64,000 nucleotides of DNA, taken from contig ML660201.1 in the NCBI GenBank assembly GCA_007570785.1, positions 39,674,588 through 39,738,587 of the forward strand, written 5' to 3'. The notes under the pieces were generated by a model, which saw only the letters and a list, made by a program, of their open reading frames with translations, was not told the origin of the DNA and searched no databases. The DNA comes from Antilocapra americana. Its lineage: Eukaryota > Chordata > Mammalia > Artiodactyla > Antilocapridae. The position numbers and the translations under genes were made by a program. Positions 1 through 11,499 of this stretch are shown one piece after another. Position 1 is the first letter of the stretch, and every line of letters begins with the position of its first letter.

Positions 1-284
1 ATAGTTTGTAGAGAAAACTAGAAATATCTAACAACAAAGGGGGAAAAAATTCATAAACGCTACAAGGCACTGACGGAATCTGAAATGGACAAGGGCAGAA
101 GGATTTATGAAGAGGATAAAGAAAAAAATAGAATTTCAAAAGCTGGAAATGAAAGAAAAGGCAGAAAGAATGAGGCGTGAGCAAAGATAAAGAAAACAAG
201 AAGGATGTGAGAACTGAACAACCAAGGCGGGCACCTGGAGGAGAAAGGAGGTAAAGAATATATTTCAAGAATCTTCAGGGGCCA
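1..284 (+). other. Unassigned, weakly coding-like edge sequence
   Basis: The plus strand reads as a lysine- and glutamate-rich peptide (KRYKALTESEMD at 53-88, then EEDKEKNR). After a one-base frame change near 130 it continues as KEKAERMRREQR before a stop. The composition recalls the end of an HMG-type box or a coiled coil, and could be the tail of a decayed processed pseudogene that begins outside the window. It could also be chance in purine-rich DNA. I do not recognise the parent. Confidence 0.2.
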
Positions 285-440
285 GTCCCATGCTAAGCAC
301 ACTATACATGCTAACTATTAATGATAAACCAGATAAATTATGTGCCATTTTACAGCTGAGGCAACTTAAATCAAAGAAGCTAAGGTAACCTGCTTGAGAT
401 CTCATCTATGGAAAATGGCAGCACTAAGATTCAATAGAAT
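285..440 (-). mobile_element. MIR SINE fossil
   Basis: The segment carries the usual antisense MIR order: a degraded 'tgctaagcacactatacatg', then 'attttacagctgaggcaact', then a 'gagatctcatctatggaaa' stretch. It is an old, mutated tRNA-derived SINE of the kind shared by all mammals. Confidence 0.55.
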
Positions 441-1605
441 TTTTTCTTCCTCTTACCTCTAAGTGATACTGTTTAACATACATTAAGGGAAGCAATGGAA
501 AAAATCAAAAGGTTGAACTGAGTCCACATTTTTGAGGGCCTCAAGTGTACAGTTAAGCATTTCAGACTCTCTTCTACAGCATGACACAGCCACTTAATAC
601 TTCTAAAAGCAAGATAATGACAGCAATAAAGCTGTAACAGAAGAATATTCTGGAGGCAGTGGGTTGGCAGAATATGGTGGCCAGAAATGGACAGCTACTG
701 TAACACCCTAGGTTGGCATCTGAAAAAACAAGTAGAAGCAGGGAAAGGAGGCAAATGTCTAGATGACAAGTGCTGAAGGTAAAGAAGAGACAGGATTCAG
801 GAAAGATACCAATATTCTGTTTACAAAATGACAGAGCAAAAAGTGAAACTGGGAAGTTAATATAATGCTCTGGCTGGAAGGCAGAAATAAGCTTTGTAGG
901 GAGCAATTATAAGGTGAAAGAAGGACATTTAAGAGGAAACAACCAAGCAAGAAGCTGGAAATACATGGACAGAACCAGGAAATATAGATTCACAGCAGAC
1001 AACATGAGTAGGGAGTCTTAGGACTTGAGGATAAAGGAAAGCACATAAAATAGTTGGCAGAAACTTAACGGAGCAGAGTTCTTAAACATAGCTGCCCAAA
1101 AGAACAACCCAAAGCTTTTTGAGAATAGGTATGTTGAGGTCCCACACCTAACAAGTCTCCTTCTTAGGGCTGAAGGGTGGGATCCACACGTCTATAGCTG
1201 TACCAAGCTCTGCAGGTAATTCTGGTGCATACCCTGGGTTGAGAAGACAAAAGACTGCTCTGACATCAGAAAGAGTCTCTCAGTCAATCTGGCACATTCT
1301 CTGCTGAATCAGCTTTGTGTTTTCCCTAGAAGCTGTAAAGTGGAAGCGTGTAAAGCTTATGGTGAAAGTTTCCAAGAGCTAGAAACAAGCAAGACAGCAC
1401 AGCCCAACATCAAGGAGTAGTCTAGACGCTGGTGAGTACACCTCTGAAATGCCACTGGCGGGTTGCAAAGGACAGATGGGTAAAGAGCCTGAGCAGAAAC
1501 TACTGAGAAAGAGAAGCAAACCAGATGGCAAAAAACAAAAGATGGTCCAAATAATTGGCAAGGGTTTCAGTAACAATTAAAGCACCCGATCCTGAGTTAA
1601 GCACT
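441..1605. other. Intronic sequence, no feature seen
   Basis: AT- and purine-rich DNA with no splice-flanked open frame, no recognisable repeat and no RNA gene. The open frames on its minus strand come from long pyrimidine-rich stretches and have no protein-like character. Confidence 0.5.
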
Positions 1606-1830
1606 TCCTGTTCACTCTCCTAGTGTTCACCATGGTCGCTGCGCCACAATGTGAACACTGAATATCATACCACAAACCTTCAGATGGTTAACAGTATCAT
1701 GAGTCCCACTTTATAAGATGAGAAAATTAAAGCTTAGACAGGTTAAGGAGAAGTAAGTGAGTCACACCAGCATAAAAAGGGCAGAGAGTAACAAGAGGGT
1801 TGCCTATACCCCATCGTCATATAAAATTCC
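1606..1830 (-). mobile_element. MIR SINE fossil
   Basis: Antisense MIR core: 'cccactttataagatgagaa', then 'gacaggttaaggagaagtaa' and a 'cacaccagcataaaaagggc' stretch. It is strongly diverged. Confidence 0.5.
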
Positions 1831-1924
1831 AGATTAGGAGGAAGGCTAATAAAATCTCAGCTGAGATAAGGTGGTAGAAAGAACTCTTGTAAAATGGCAG
1901 ATAAAGATTTATGACACATTTTCA

Positions 1925-2050
1925 AAATTCACTCAACCAGTATGTGCCAGTTTAAGTGTGCAAGATTCTGCAATAAAGACAGCCAAACTGCCTGTTCTTG
2001 TACAGCTTACAGGTTAGTGAGGGAGGCAAACATTTGGAGGGGATGAGCAC
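1925..2050. mobile_element. Old L2/MIR-class fragment
   Basis: The phrase 'accagtatgtgccagtttaa' followed by 'cttgtacagcttacaggtta' resembles the generic ancient repeat text 'tactatgtgccagg...aggagcttacagtctagt'. It is short and diverged, so family assignment is weak. Confidence 0.35.
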
Positions 2051-2487
2051 AGTGTGCCACAGGGACATGGAAGGACAAGGTGCCCAGCCTACAAAGGCTT
2101 ACAGGGGAAGGAAAACATCACGTGCAAGGGTTTGAAGGACAGAAAAGTCAAGATATACTGTGGGGAGTAAAATTAATTCAGTGCAACTGCAGCAGAAAAC
2201 AAAAGGAAGATACCACTGACCTAACTCATAATAGACCCTTTACTCATAGGGGCTTACCCCAGGAACAGAAGTGGCTCAAATGGGACCTGGACTGAAGAAC
2301 TAACTGGAGTTAGTAATATATGTGAATTTTATAGAACTAAATGGTCCTAAGATCTGCAACAAAGGGTTACTGTAATGTACGACCTAGAAAACTCATGCCA
2401 TCTGGGCAGCTTGTGGCCTTATGAACAGAGAAGTGGCCAGCAGGCAAGTTGTTACGGCTCCCATTCCAGGAGGATCTGATAAGTTGG

Positions 2488-2533
2488 CTCTTTCTCTTTC
2501 TCCCTTCTCTCCCTCTCTCCCTTCCCCCTCCCC
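2488..2533. repeat. Polypyrimidine low-complexity tract
   Basis: About 46 bases made almost only of C and T (CTTT and CCCT units), ending in a C-rich run. On the minus strand, the sense strand of SLMAP, it is a polypurine stretch. Confidence 0.8.
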
Positions 2534-3339
2534 AATCTATTACAAAGTCATCCTACTTGTTGACAATAACATCTTATATCTATAGGACAGAGTATTACTA
2601 AGGTGCTGACCAATGGATCTTTTCCCTGCAGCCCTGTAGAAAGCGAAACTTCCAAATCAGCTTGTTTTGGAGAGACTGGAATAGAAGAGACACTAAATGA
2701 ACTAATACATTTAGTCACACCATATTCATAGCATCTTTAACAAAAAGACTGACTTATGTATACACACAAATATAGGAACATTTATATATATTGTATGTAC
2801 CTTTTAAAAAGTTCCTTTTATACATACACTATTTGATACAAATGCACAATATGTCACGTTCTGGAGGGGTTCTACCACAGCTTTGTTAGCCTTGCCCTTT
2901 TTAATCCGCTCTCAGCTCCTTTACTCCTTCTCTCCAATCATACTCCAGATGATTAGTATGTAAATGCATTCTTCCATGTTTTCCTCCCATGTTCATATGA
3001 GCATATACAAACACATATGTATACAGGCACATGTATAAGGACTGATGAGACTTTTTAAAAATAATGAAATTATAAAAAGTAATCCTTTCCTCACTTAACA
3101 ATATATCTCATAGAAATCCCTGCAATTCATATAATCCTAATATATTCTTTTTAATATCTGCATGAAGGGCAATTTAAAAATTATCCTTTCACTGTTTTTT
3201 AACCTATGCACACTGATTAAAAAAATCCTTTTCATAGATCCACACACACTACTTTTTATCATTTCAAGTGTCCAATTTGATATCCTTATTATAAATGTGT
3301 TCAAAAGCATTAGAGAGCAACCATTAGAGTCTCATAGAG
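2534..3339. other. Intronic sequence, no gene seen
   Basis: AT-rich DNA. The part from about 2745 to 3300 has the look of very old LINE debris, but I cannot assign it. No coding or RNA gene signal. Confidence 0.45.
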
Positions 3340-4400
3340 AAATGGAAATAAAAACAAAAATAAACAAATGGGGCCTAATTAAATTAAATTTACAAGCTTT
3401 TGCACAGCAAAGGAAACTATAAACAAAATGAAAAGACTGGGAGAAAATATTTGCTACTTCTTGCATCTTGCTACAGACAAAGAATTAGTTTCCAAGATAT
3501 GTAAGCAGCTCATACTATAATAAAAAAACAAACTACCCAATCAAAAAATGGGCCAAAGACCTAAACAGACATTTCACCAAAGAAGACACACAGATGGCCA
3601 GTAGGCACATGAAGAGATTCTCAACATTGCTAATTACTAAAGGAGTGCAAATCAAAGTAACAATAAGATATCAACTCCCATGGGTCAGAATGGTCAGCAT
3701 TAAAAGTCCACAAATAATAATTGCTGGAGAGGGTGTGAGAAAAGGGAACCCTCCTACACTGTTGGTGGGAATGTAAACTGGTGCAGCCACTATGCAAAAC
3801 AACATGGAGATTTCTTTGAAAACTAACAATGGAGTTATCATATGATCCTGCATCCCACTCCTAAGCATGTATCTGGAGAAAACCATAAGATGTGGTATAT
3901 ATACATAATGAAAAACTACTTGGTCATAAAAAAGAATGAAATAATGTCACTTGCAGCAACATCGAAGGATCCAGAGATTATCATACTAAGTGAAGTAAGG
4001 CAGATAAGAGAAAGACAAATACCATATACCATTTATATATGGAATCCTAAAAAATAATACAAATGAACTCATTTACAAAACAAAAAGAGATTCAAAGACA
4101 TAGAAAACAAACTTACGGTTACCAAATGGGATAGCAGGGGGAAGTTGGGGGATAAATTAGGAGCTTGGGATCAAGATATACACAATATTATATATAAAAC
4201 AGATAAACAACAAGGGTCTACTGAATAGCACAGAGAACTATATTCAATATCTTTTAATAACCTATAATGGAAAAGAATCTGAAAAACAGTGCACATGCAT
4301 ACATGAACAGACATGCACACACACAGAAAACTGAATCACTTTGCTACATACCTGAAACCAACACAACATTGTAAATTAACTATATTTCAATTTTAAAAGA
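3340..4400 (+). mobile_element. L1 fragment: end of ORF2 plus 3' UTR
   Basis: The sequence follows the 3' end of an L1 ORF2 ('aaatggggcctaattaaatt', 'aatgggccaaagacctaaac', 'cctcctacactgttggtggg'). It continues into a 3' UTR ending 'gtaaattaactatatttcaa'. It is 5' truncated, and stops and frameshifts break the reading frame. The short open frames inside are remnants of ORF2, not genes. Confidence 0.8.
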
Positions 4401-4662
4401 TCTTAAAGAATTTAATTGATATAATAAAAGAAAGCACAATAGAAAGGTGTTGTACATGAATTCGTGCTTCATGTAAAGGGTATTCTACCATATATATTCT
4501 TTTGCAATTTTCTTGAGATAATGTTTGCGATTTATATTTATTGACATACACAAACTTAGTTCATGCATTTTTATAGGTGTGTAGCATTTTTGCTATTTTC
4601 CTTCTGCTTTAATTATAATTTTTGTTTTTCTTTTCATGCTATTTATTTAGAATTTTTACTAG

Positions 4663-5492
4663 GAATAAGCTCGGCTAAAGCTAGAATCAAGATTGCTGGG
4701 AGAAATATAAATAACCTCAGATATGCAGATGACACCACCCTTATGGCAGAAAGTGAGGAAGAACTAAAGAGCCTCTTGATGAAAGTGAAAGAGGAGAGTG
4801 AAAAAGTTGGCTTAAAGCTCAACATTCAGACTAAGGTCATGGCATCTGGTCCCATCACTTCATGGGAAATAGATGGGGAAACAGTGTAAGACTTTATTTT
4901 TTGGGGCTCCAAAATCATTGCAGATGGTGATTGCAGCCATGAAACTAAAAGACACTTATTCCTTGGAAGGAAGGTTATGACCAACCCAGACAGCATATTG
5001 AAAAGCAGAGACATTACTTTGTCAACAGAGGTCCGTCTAGTCAAGGCTATGGTTTTTCCAGTAGTCATGTATGGATGTGAGAGTTGCACTGTGAAGAAAG
5101 CTGAGCGCCGAAGAATTAATGCTTTTGAAGTGTGGTGTTGGAGAAGACTCTTGAGAGTCCCTTGGACTGCAGGGAGATCCAATCAGTCCATCCTAAAGGA
5201 GATCAGTCCTGGGTGTTCATTGGAAGGACTGATGTTGAAGCTGAAACTCCAATACTTTGGTCATCTGATGCGAAGAGCTGACTCATTGGAAAAGACCCTG
5301 ATGCTGGGAAAGTTTAAGGGCAGGAGGAGAAGGGGACAACAGAGAATGAGATGGCTGGATGGCATCACTGACACACAATGGATGTGGGTTTGGGTGGACT
5401 CTGGGAGTTGGTGATGGACAGGGAGGCCTGGCGTGTTGTGGTTCATGGGGTCGAAAAGAGTCAGACACAACTGAGCAATTGAACTGAACTGA
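4663..5492 (+). mobile_element. BovB (RTE) LINE 3' fragment with reverse-transcriptase remnant
   Basis: BovB is the RTE-clade retrotransposon typical of ruminants. The fragment encodes the end of its reverse transcriptase, with the catalytic YADD box at 4722-4733 (context RYADDTTLMAESEEELKSL). A frame break near 4835 and a stop at 4887-4889 end the first frame. A second frame, 4977-5414, holds the C-terminal region (MVFPVVMYGCESCTVKKAE). It ends with the 'actgaactgaa' tail usual for BovB. It is 5' truncated and inactive. A second short GAACT-type stretch lies at 5591-5620. Confidence 0.9.
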
Positions 5493-5829
5493 AAGGCTGC
5501 TGGCTCCTTTAAAGGATTTTCAAAGCTTCTCGCCTTTACCTATATTGGATTATTTACACAACACTGGATTTCTCTCTTTTTTTAATAAGGCCAAACTGAA
5601 CTGAACTGAGCTGAAATTCAACTTCGAATGCACGTTTTCTAGTCAATTTTTAATAACTTTTTTAGTCTCTTAAAAAAAATGAACTTGAAAGTTCTCTACA
5701 TCTTAGGGTAATTTTGCCAGGAAAACATAAATTTACTCTATTTTTTTTTTTTCTTTGCCACAGCTTGGCATATAACAGTCTCTTAAGAATTGTTTTGGTA
5801 TATCCCTTATCTGTTTATATCTCCTTTCT
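5493..5829. other. Intronic sequence, no gene seen
   Basis: AT-rich DNA between a BovB tail and an old L1 piece, with a run of T at about 5740-5750. Nothing else recognised. Confidence 0.45.
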
Positions 5830-6250
5830 CATTCTTTGTATTTTTTAACCTAATAAAGGAATCAAGGGTTATGAACTACCTATTTTACTGTTTTGTTTTA
5901 AAGAACCAGCATTTGGATTTGTTAACCCCTTCTAATTTTTTTTGTTCATTTCATTAATTTCTGTTTTCCATTTTTCTTCTTCCAAACTTCTTTTTCTTGT
6001 TCTTTTTCTAATTTCTTCTAAGTGCCAAGTTCCTTCATTGTTTTTCTTTTTTAACAATGGAAAAATTTCAGATTGTATATTTTTATCTGAGTAAAGGATC
6101 TAATGTATTTTGGTAGAAAAGTCTCCTTTCCTTTCCACATAGTTTGAAGTTCTTTTTTTGATTTCTTTGATCCACCAGTTATCCAATAGTGCTGCACAAT
6201 TTCAACAGGATTTTTCAAGTCATAAAATGTTTAGCATAGAGCAACATTTT
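5830..6250 (-). mobile_element. Old L1 ORF2 fragment
   Basis: Antisense L1 phrases such as 'tttaaagaaccagcatttgg' and 'ttcatttcattaatttctgt' are present. The copy is strongly diverged. Confidence 0.45.
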
Positions 6251-7140
6251 TTTTTATTTTAAAGCATATGCTTAAACAGTAATACTCAATTCATTGACAT
6301 AGCTGAATCCCAAGAGGCCATGCATTATATAAGTCAACTTTTCAAGCCAATTAAATGCCAAAAGAAGCAACATTTTAAATGATGAAGAAAATTTTAATTT
6401 CCTTAAAGTTGGCATAAAAGCATAAAAGATATGTAAAATTTTCAAAGAAGCCTGCAAGAGCTGATGTGGCTGAAATAATACTGTACTAACGCTTAATCTC
6501 AGTTTTCCTCTCAGCTTTCTACAGTATTTCTAAAGTGTCCTGCACAGCAAGATGGGGAAGAAAAGTGGAAACTAGTCTGGAGATACCTACATTCAATTGA
6601 TTACCCTCTTAGAGACCTGCACATACGTTAGCATGTTAAAAGCTCTGAGAAGGCTTGCCTACCTTTGGTTAACTAAGCATTTCCTAAATGTATTTGATTA
6701 CCTCATCCTTCTGCCAATTAACACCTCTTAATTCTCTTTGAGAAATGCAAGACAAGAAAATAGATATTCCTTGGAGAGAAAGACAATGTCATTAAATTCT
6801 GCCTTGTCTGGGTTATTCACAGCTGGGGTTTAGTAAATGTTTGCTGAATGACTCGGTAGCAGAGGAGACGTGATACAGCAACAGCAGATATCAAAGTGTC
6901 CACTGCAGCTGTTCTCAGTATGGTTATACAGAAGTGGAGTTCTCTTAGTAAGCAGCACTCAATATTTTGCATCAAAATACAAATTTTCTCTTCTATTTTA
7001 CAAGTGTAAATGAAAATTCCTAAGACGTTGGCCCTGCACACATCCATGTATCAAAACCTAACACCTTGAGAAGGCCAACAAAACCCAACAAAAATAATAC
7101 TACAGTTGCAGTATGTAAATGTATACGCATACATACATAT
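6251..7140. other. Intronic sequence, no feature seen
   Basis: Mostly single-copy-looking AT-rich sequence with no protein-like frame, no splice-bounded exon and no clear repeat. Confidence 0.45.
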
Positions 7141-7362
7141 AGGGCTTCCCTGGTGGCTCAGATGGTAAAGAATCTGCCTGCAATGTGGGAGGCCTGCCTT
7201 CGAGGCCTGGGTTGGGAAGACCCCCTGGAGAAAGGAATGACAATCCACTCCAGTATTCTTGCCTGGAGAATCCTCATGGACACAGGAGTTGGGTGGGCTA
7301 CAGTCCATGGGGTCGCAAAGAGGTGGACACGCAAAGAGGTGGACACGACAGAGCAACTAGGA
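7141..7362 (+). mobile_element. Bov-tA SINE
   Basis: It starts with the tRNA-Glu-derived head 'gggcttccctggtggctcag'. It continues through 'cctggagaatcctcatggac' and 'tccatggggtcgcaaagagg', ending 'gacagagcaactagg'. A short tandem repeat of 'gcaaagaggtggacac' at about 7316-7347 distinguishes this copy. Confidence 0.9.
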
Positions 7363-8200
7363 CACAAATATTCACACACCATCATCACCATCACACTTGG
7401 ATTCCCTCGTCTACTGTGCAAAATGTTAAAGGCTTGCAACATAGGGTATTCAGATCAGAGGATGCTCAGAAAACAAAAGGAAAAACCTGCCAATCCCTCC
7501 ACTGTGCAAACTAAACTATGACAAGAGGGACTGCATACTTTTGGTTCCTATTTTTTGTTTTACGATTCAGTCATTCTAATTTCAGTCATAAACTATACAG
7601 TGAACTAGGTAGGGCCAAAAACCCTCCGAACTGTAAAAATAATCTAAATTTATTTAGCCATAGAACTTTTAGTTTCAGAAACTGAGACATGGAATTTTAC
7701 ATTTGTAGTAGCTGCCTACAGAATTCTGATTCTGTTTGGGGCAACAATGAACGCACAACCAAAGGGATAAGTCATAACTGATCTACGCAAGTCATGGATT
7801 TCCTGCTCCCCTTGGTCAGGTAACTTCCTTCCCAGGCTCCTCTATAACTAGAGCTAAAGCTATATACATGACCTACCCACGAAGCCAGGGAGCAAAAGAA
7901 GGAATCTGATGGAAGGAGTCAATGAAAGATTGTTCTTTAAAGTCACACTAGAAAGTATTTTGTCCCCATCTCATCTTTTTTGCCTAGGACACTGGTGAGG
8001 GGAAAATAATGTATGGGGCTGAAGCCATCACTCTTGAACCATGAGGTAACAAGTAAAAGCTTAAGAAACTAACACATAAAGGATAACAGACTGGGAGGAC
8101 AGTAAGACCTGGACTCTTAATAACATTATGGAGCCAACTGAACGAAGTCTGAATCAACCTACTTCCAGGCTTATTGTTAATAAGTTGGTAATAGATATCT
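7363..8200. other. Intronic sequence, no feature seen
   Basis: Begins with a small CAT/CAC-rich patch just after the SINE (7375-7397). The rest is unremarkable single-copy-looking DNA with no gene-like frame. Confidence 0.45.
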
Positions 8201-8439
8201 TTATGGTTTAGGGCTTCCCTGGTGTCTCAGAAAGTAAGGAATCTGCCCAGAATGCAAGAGACTCAGGTTCAATCCCTGGGTCAGAAAGATCCCCTGGAGA
8301 AGAGAATGGCTACCGGCTCCTGTATTCTTGCCTAGATAACTCCATGGACAGAGAAGCCTGGCAGGGTACAGTCCATAGGGTCGCAAAGAGTCGGACATGA
8401 CTGAGCAACTAACATTTTTATACTCATTCTTATGGTTTA
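8201..8439 (+). mobile_element. Bov-tA SINE with target-site duplication
   Basis: The SINE body runs from about 8211 ('gggcttccctggtgtctcag') to 'gactgagcaactaacattt'. It is flanked by an exact 10-bp TSD, 'ttatggttta', at 8201-8210 and 8430-8439. Confidence 0.9.
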
Positions 8440-8715
8440 AGCTCTTGTTGGTTGAATATAGTGTCACTTCAGCCAACTGCTTCTTAACTGACACAGCAGT
8501 GCCCTATGTTTTGGTACTGTGATAAAGACTATAAACTATTTAATATTTCAGAATTTAAAATTTTAGAAAAGCAATAGGAAAAGTGAGACACTCAACATTT
8601 CACTGCATGAAATGTCACAGTTAAATTGCTTTTACAAGCATGAAATGTTCTGTCAACATTAAACAACAGAATAAAAAATTTAACAAGACAAATAATAGGA
8701 AAAATCGATCCATAC

Positions 8716-8721
8716 CCGTAC
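8716..8721 (-). promoter_or_regulatory. SLMAP: 5' splice donor of the SLMAP FHA exon
   Basis: Reading the minus strand, the exon ends AAAG and the intron begins GTACGG. The GT is invariant, but positions +4 to +6 (CGG) match the usual AGT poorly, so the site looks weak. The last exon base is the first base of a codon split across the junction (phase 1). Confidence 0.75.
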
Positions 8722-8869
8722 CTTTCCGAGTGTTCTCCGTCACATCTACCCCAAACTGGATTATGTCACCGGAAAGAATTTCACATGGTGGACTTTCTTC
8801 AGAGCCTCGACTCAATCTCTGGCTATTTATAAAGGTACCATTACTACTTTTAGTGTCTTGAAGATAAAA
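8722..8869 (-). CDS. SLMAP: SLMAP coding exon, second half of the FHA domain
   Basis: This 148-base exon encodes 49 residues plus one base of a split codon. It starts [20 protein letters not shown] and ends with VDVTENTRK. The D-x-x-S-S-N-G-T-x-x-N pattern is the hallmark of the phosphothreonine-binding face of FHA domains, and the text matches SLMAP as I remember it. SLMAP is a tail-anchored coiled-coil protein. Its FHA domain is known to bind phosphorylated MST1/2 kinases and bring STRIPAK PP2A to them, tuning Hippo signalling; it also acts at the sarcolemma and centrosome. The frame stays open at both splice sites and has no damage. Open reading continues a little into the intron on each side, which is not coding. 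No neighbouring exon is in the window. The identity rests on recalled sequence, not on a search. Confidence 0.93.
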
Positions 8870-8900
8870 CTGCAAAAATAAAATTTAAAAAAAAAAGAGC
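8870..8900 (-). promoter_or_regulatory. SLMAP: 3' splice acceptor of the SLMAP FHA exon
   Basis: On the minus strand a T-rich stretch (a run of ten T, then AAATTTTATTTTTGCAG) leads to the AG at 8871-8870. Immediately after it the exon starts with TTTTATCTTCAAGAC. This is a normal polypyrimidine tract and acceptor. Confidence 0.88.
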
Positions 8901-9119
8901 CAAAGATTAATAGTAATAATTCCAAACCTACTTTTAAAAAGAGTACTTCCAACTTTGCAAACTACTACAGGTGAATTTTTTCCCCCATCAATTCAAATTG
9001 CCTATTTCAGATAAGATTTTCCATTATATATAAAATCAGAACTTTAAAAGTGGGAGATTTAAAATCCAGTGGGACAAAATGGTATATCACTTCGTAAACA
9101 GTTTATAAGGTCCTCAAAA

Positions 9120-9705
9120 TGTTAGAATGTAAAGCTAGCATATGACCCTGCAATTCCACTCTGAGGTATACACTGAAGAGAACTGAAAACACATGTCCTC
9201 ACAAAAACTTGTACACAAATGTTCACAGCAGTATTATTCATTAGAGTCAAAAAAATGGAAACCCAAATGTCCATCAACTGAGGAATAGGAAAATAAAATG
9301 TAGTATATCCATATGAATTAATTATTTGGCAATAAAAAGTAATGAAGTACTGATTTATATTACAACATGAATGAATTTTTAAACATTATGCTAAGTAAAA
9401 GAAATCAGTCACAAAAGACATATGTAATTCAATTTATATAAAATATCCAGAATAAGCAAATTCACAGAGATAAAAAGCACATTAGTGGTTGCAAGGGGTT
9501 GAGGTGTCAGGGCAGAGGAGGGGAGGGACTGGGTAGGGTGAATAACTGCTAATGGGTATAACATTTCATTTTGGGGTGATTAAAAGGTTCTAAAGTTAGA
9601 TAGTGGTGATGGTTGTACAACTCTCTGAATATACTAAAAATCACTGAATTGTTCATTTTAAAAGACTGAATTTATGGCATATAAATTATATCTCAATAAA
9701 ACATT
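9120..9705 (+). mobile_element. Old L1 3' UTR fragment
   Basis: The text 'catatgaccctgcaattcca' is followed by 'aaatgtccatcaactgagga', 'gattaaaaggttctaaagtt' and finally 'aattatatctcaataaaaca'. This is the usual order at an L1 3' end. It is diverged well beyond the young bovine L1 copies. Confidence 0.75.
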
Positions 9706-10258
9706 TTTAAAGGTAATTATACAAAACTCTAATTTTATCTTCTTATCTCACTTTGACTTTGTAACTATGCTGCTATAATTTATGGGTTAAATCAAAGGAA
9801 GTGTTATTTACTCCATAGGCAAGGACAATTGGTATAAGTAACACCTATATGAACTGCTATTAGTGAACTAACATACGTGGTATCAGGACCAACATGTCTT
9901 CAGTAAATTCTTTGTGATAAACAGATTGAAGACACGAGAAACTAAAATACTAGAATCTACTGTGAAGGTATCACTTTCTAGCCCCCACTAAGCTTGCCTC
10001 TCATCACTTGGGTAATCCTTCCTCTTTAAAAAGGGAAGGGGCAGCAGGAGGCACAGTAAGCCTGCCTATTTATCACCTACCTATCCCCAAAGAAATTATC
10101 AACAACTGGGATCACACACAACAGACTTACTAGGAAGAGAACAACCAATAAAAAAAGATGTACCTTTCTTTTTGCATTTTTCTACACTCTCCAGCCCTGC
10201 TTATTCTAGTAACACATTTTCACTGAATTCCTTCCTAAAGAAGAAAGGAAAGAAGAAA
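9706..10258. other. Intronic sequence, no feature seen
   Basis: Single-copy-looking AT-rich DNA without a gene-like frame. Confidence 0.45.
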
Positions 10259-10432
10259 ACTAATATTTATTAAAATACATGTTGCACCACCAGGCCCTCA
10301 TTTAACCTTAATGTTAAAGCTATGATATAGATATTATTTCCATTTATATACAAAAAAAAATGGGGCACAGGCAAGTATCTTTCCAAAGGTCACAGAGCTA
10401 TGGAAGACAGAAGCAGGGATTTATATAACAGA
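10259..10432 (-). mobile_element. MIR SINE fossil
   Basis: Antisense MIR: 'taatatttattaaaatacat' and 'caccaggccctcatttaacc', then 'aaggtcacagagctatggaa' and 'cagaagcagggatttatata'. Confidence 0.6.
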
Positions 10433-11035
10433 ATTAAAAGGGACATTTTTTCCCCCCTTACTTCATACTGACCTTCATGTTTCATTTATCCTTCACTCCT
10501 CCCATAAAACCCTCTTTCAAAATGAAACACAACAAAAGAATAAGCGATTTGCAGAAAATATGAAAATGACATTTCTTTTCATTAATTCCTAGGCGACAAT
10601 TTAAAGGCCATCAGGCTGGCTATAAATGACTTATTCTGTTTGTAATTCAAGAGAGACCAACTGTTACTTTGGCTAGCAGTTTATATATTTAATTACAGGC
10701 CATTAGGAAAGAAAATTGTGTTGATATTTTACAAGTCCATTTGAAATTTAAAGGCCTTAACATTTCACACCAGAGAGATAATAAGCACAGGCAACATGCT
10801 CAAGAAGGAACAATGATCCTCAAGATTTTTTCCACACTGGAACCTACTTTTAAACACTGTATAAACAAGCTTGTTTTTTTGTTTTTTTAATAGATATATT
10901 CTTAGGAAATGTGGCAATATCTGAATTCTGGTTTGGTCATTTTCAGTTGTATGTGCCTTGGCAAGCCATATAAGGGGATTATAGATTTACAGTGGTTTTC
11001 AAACTTCGAATTCTGATCCATTATTGTGTTACTAA
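10433..11035. other. Intronic sequence; a TAATTA-containing patch at 10580-10770
   Basis: No gene or repeat recognised. The stretch at 10580-10770 is repeat-free, of balanced complexity, and holds several homeodomain-like AT cores (taattaca, tgtaattca). It could be conserved non-coding DNA, but nothing here proves it. Confidence 0.3.
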
Positions 11036-11186
11036 TGGATGAGATGGCTGGATAGCATCACTGACTAAATGGACATGAATTTGAGCCCACTCCGGAAGAC
11101 AGTGAAGGACAGGGAAGCCTGGCATGCTGAGTCCAATGGGGGAGCAAAGAGTCGGACACAGCTTAGGGACTGAACAACAATAGTGC
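11036..11186 (+). mobile_element. BovB LINE 3' end, short fragment
   Basis: It matches the last about 150 bases of BovB: 'gagatggctggatagcatca', 'ggacagggaagcctggcatg' and 'agagtcggacacagctt', ending 'gggactgaacaacaatag'. Confidence 0.8.
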
Positions 11187-11499
11187 GTTACTAAGTCAAT
11201 TTATTGGGCTGTGACTAGTGGTTTAAAAAAAAAAATGAGGAGAACAGAAGTAAGAATATATGGAATGAGGTTCAGCACTGTATAGCAAGCTTTGCTTGAA
11301 AAACAAAAAAAATGTGTGTTTTTCTGTATACACATACGCACACATATATCTCAACACCTCATGTTTGTAGCTCTTAACTCTGAAACCATAAATTTTCAAA
11401 TTAAAAGAATTTAATCAGTATTAACCCAGGTTCTTTACATTCTAACATGTCTATTATGTCCAAAGCTACCCACAGTACCTTTGACCTCCAGTTAGCTTG

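Larger units (their letters stand above)
1..8721 (-). other. SLMAP: SLMAP intron downstream of the FHA exon (partial)
   Basis: The gene runs on the minus strand, so sequence below the exon is the following intron. It starts with a GT dinucleotide at 8721-8720 (minus strand) and continues past the left edge of the window. It holds old MIR and L1 pieces, a BovB fragment and two Bov-tA SINEs. I did not recognise the next SLMAP exon here. The call is inferred from the exon. Confidence 0.75.

Noticed and set aside
7051..7521. Overlapping open frames of 94-151 codons on both strands
   Set aside because: They run across a Bov-tA SINE and its flanks. Bov-tA regularly gives such frames, with no domain or conservation.
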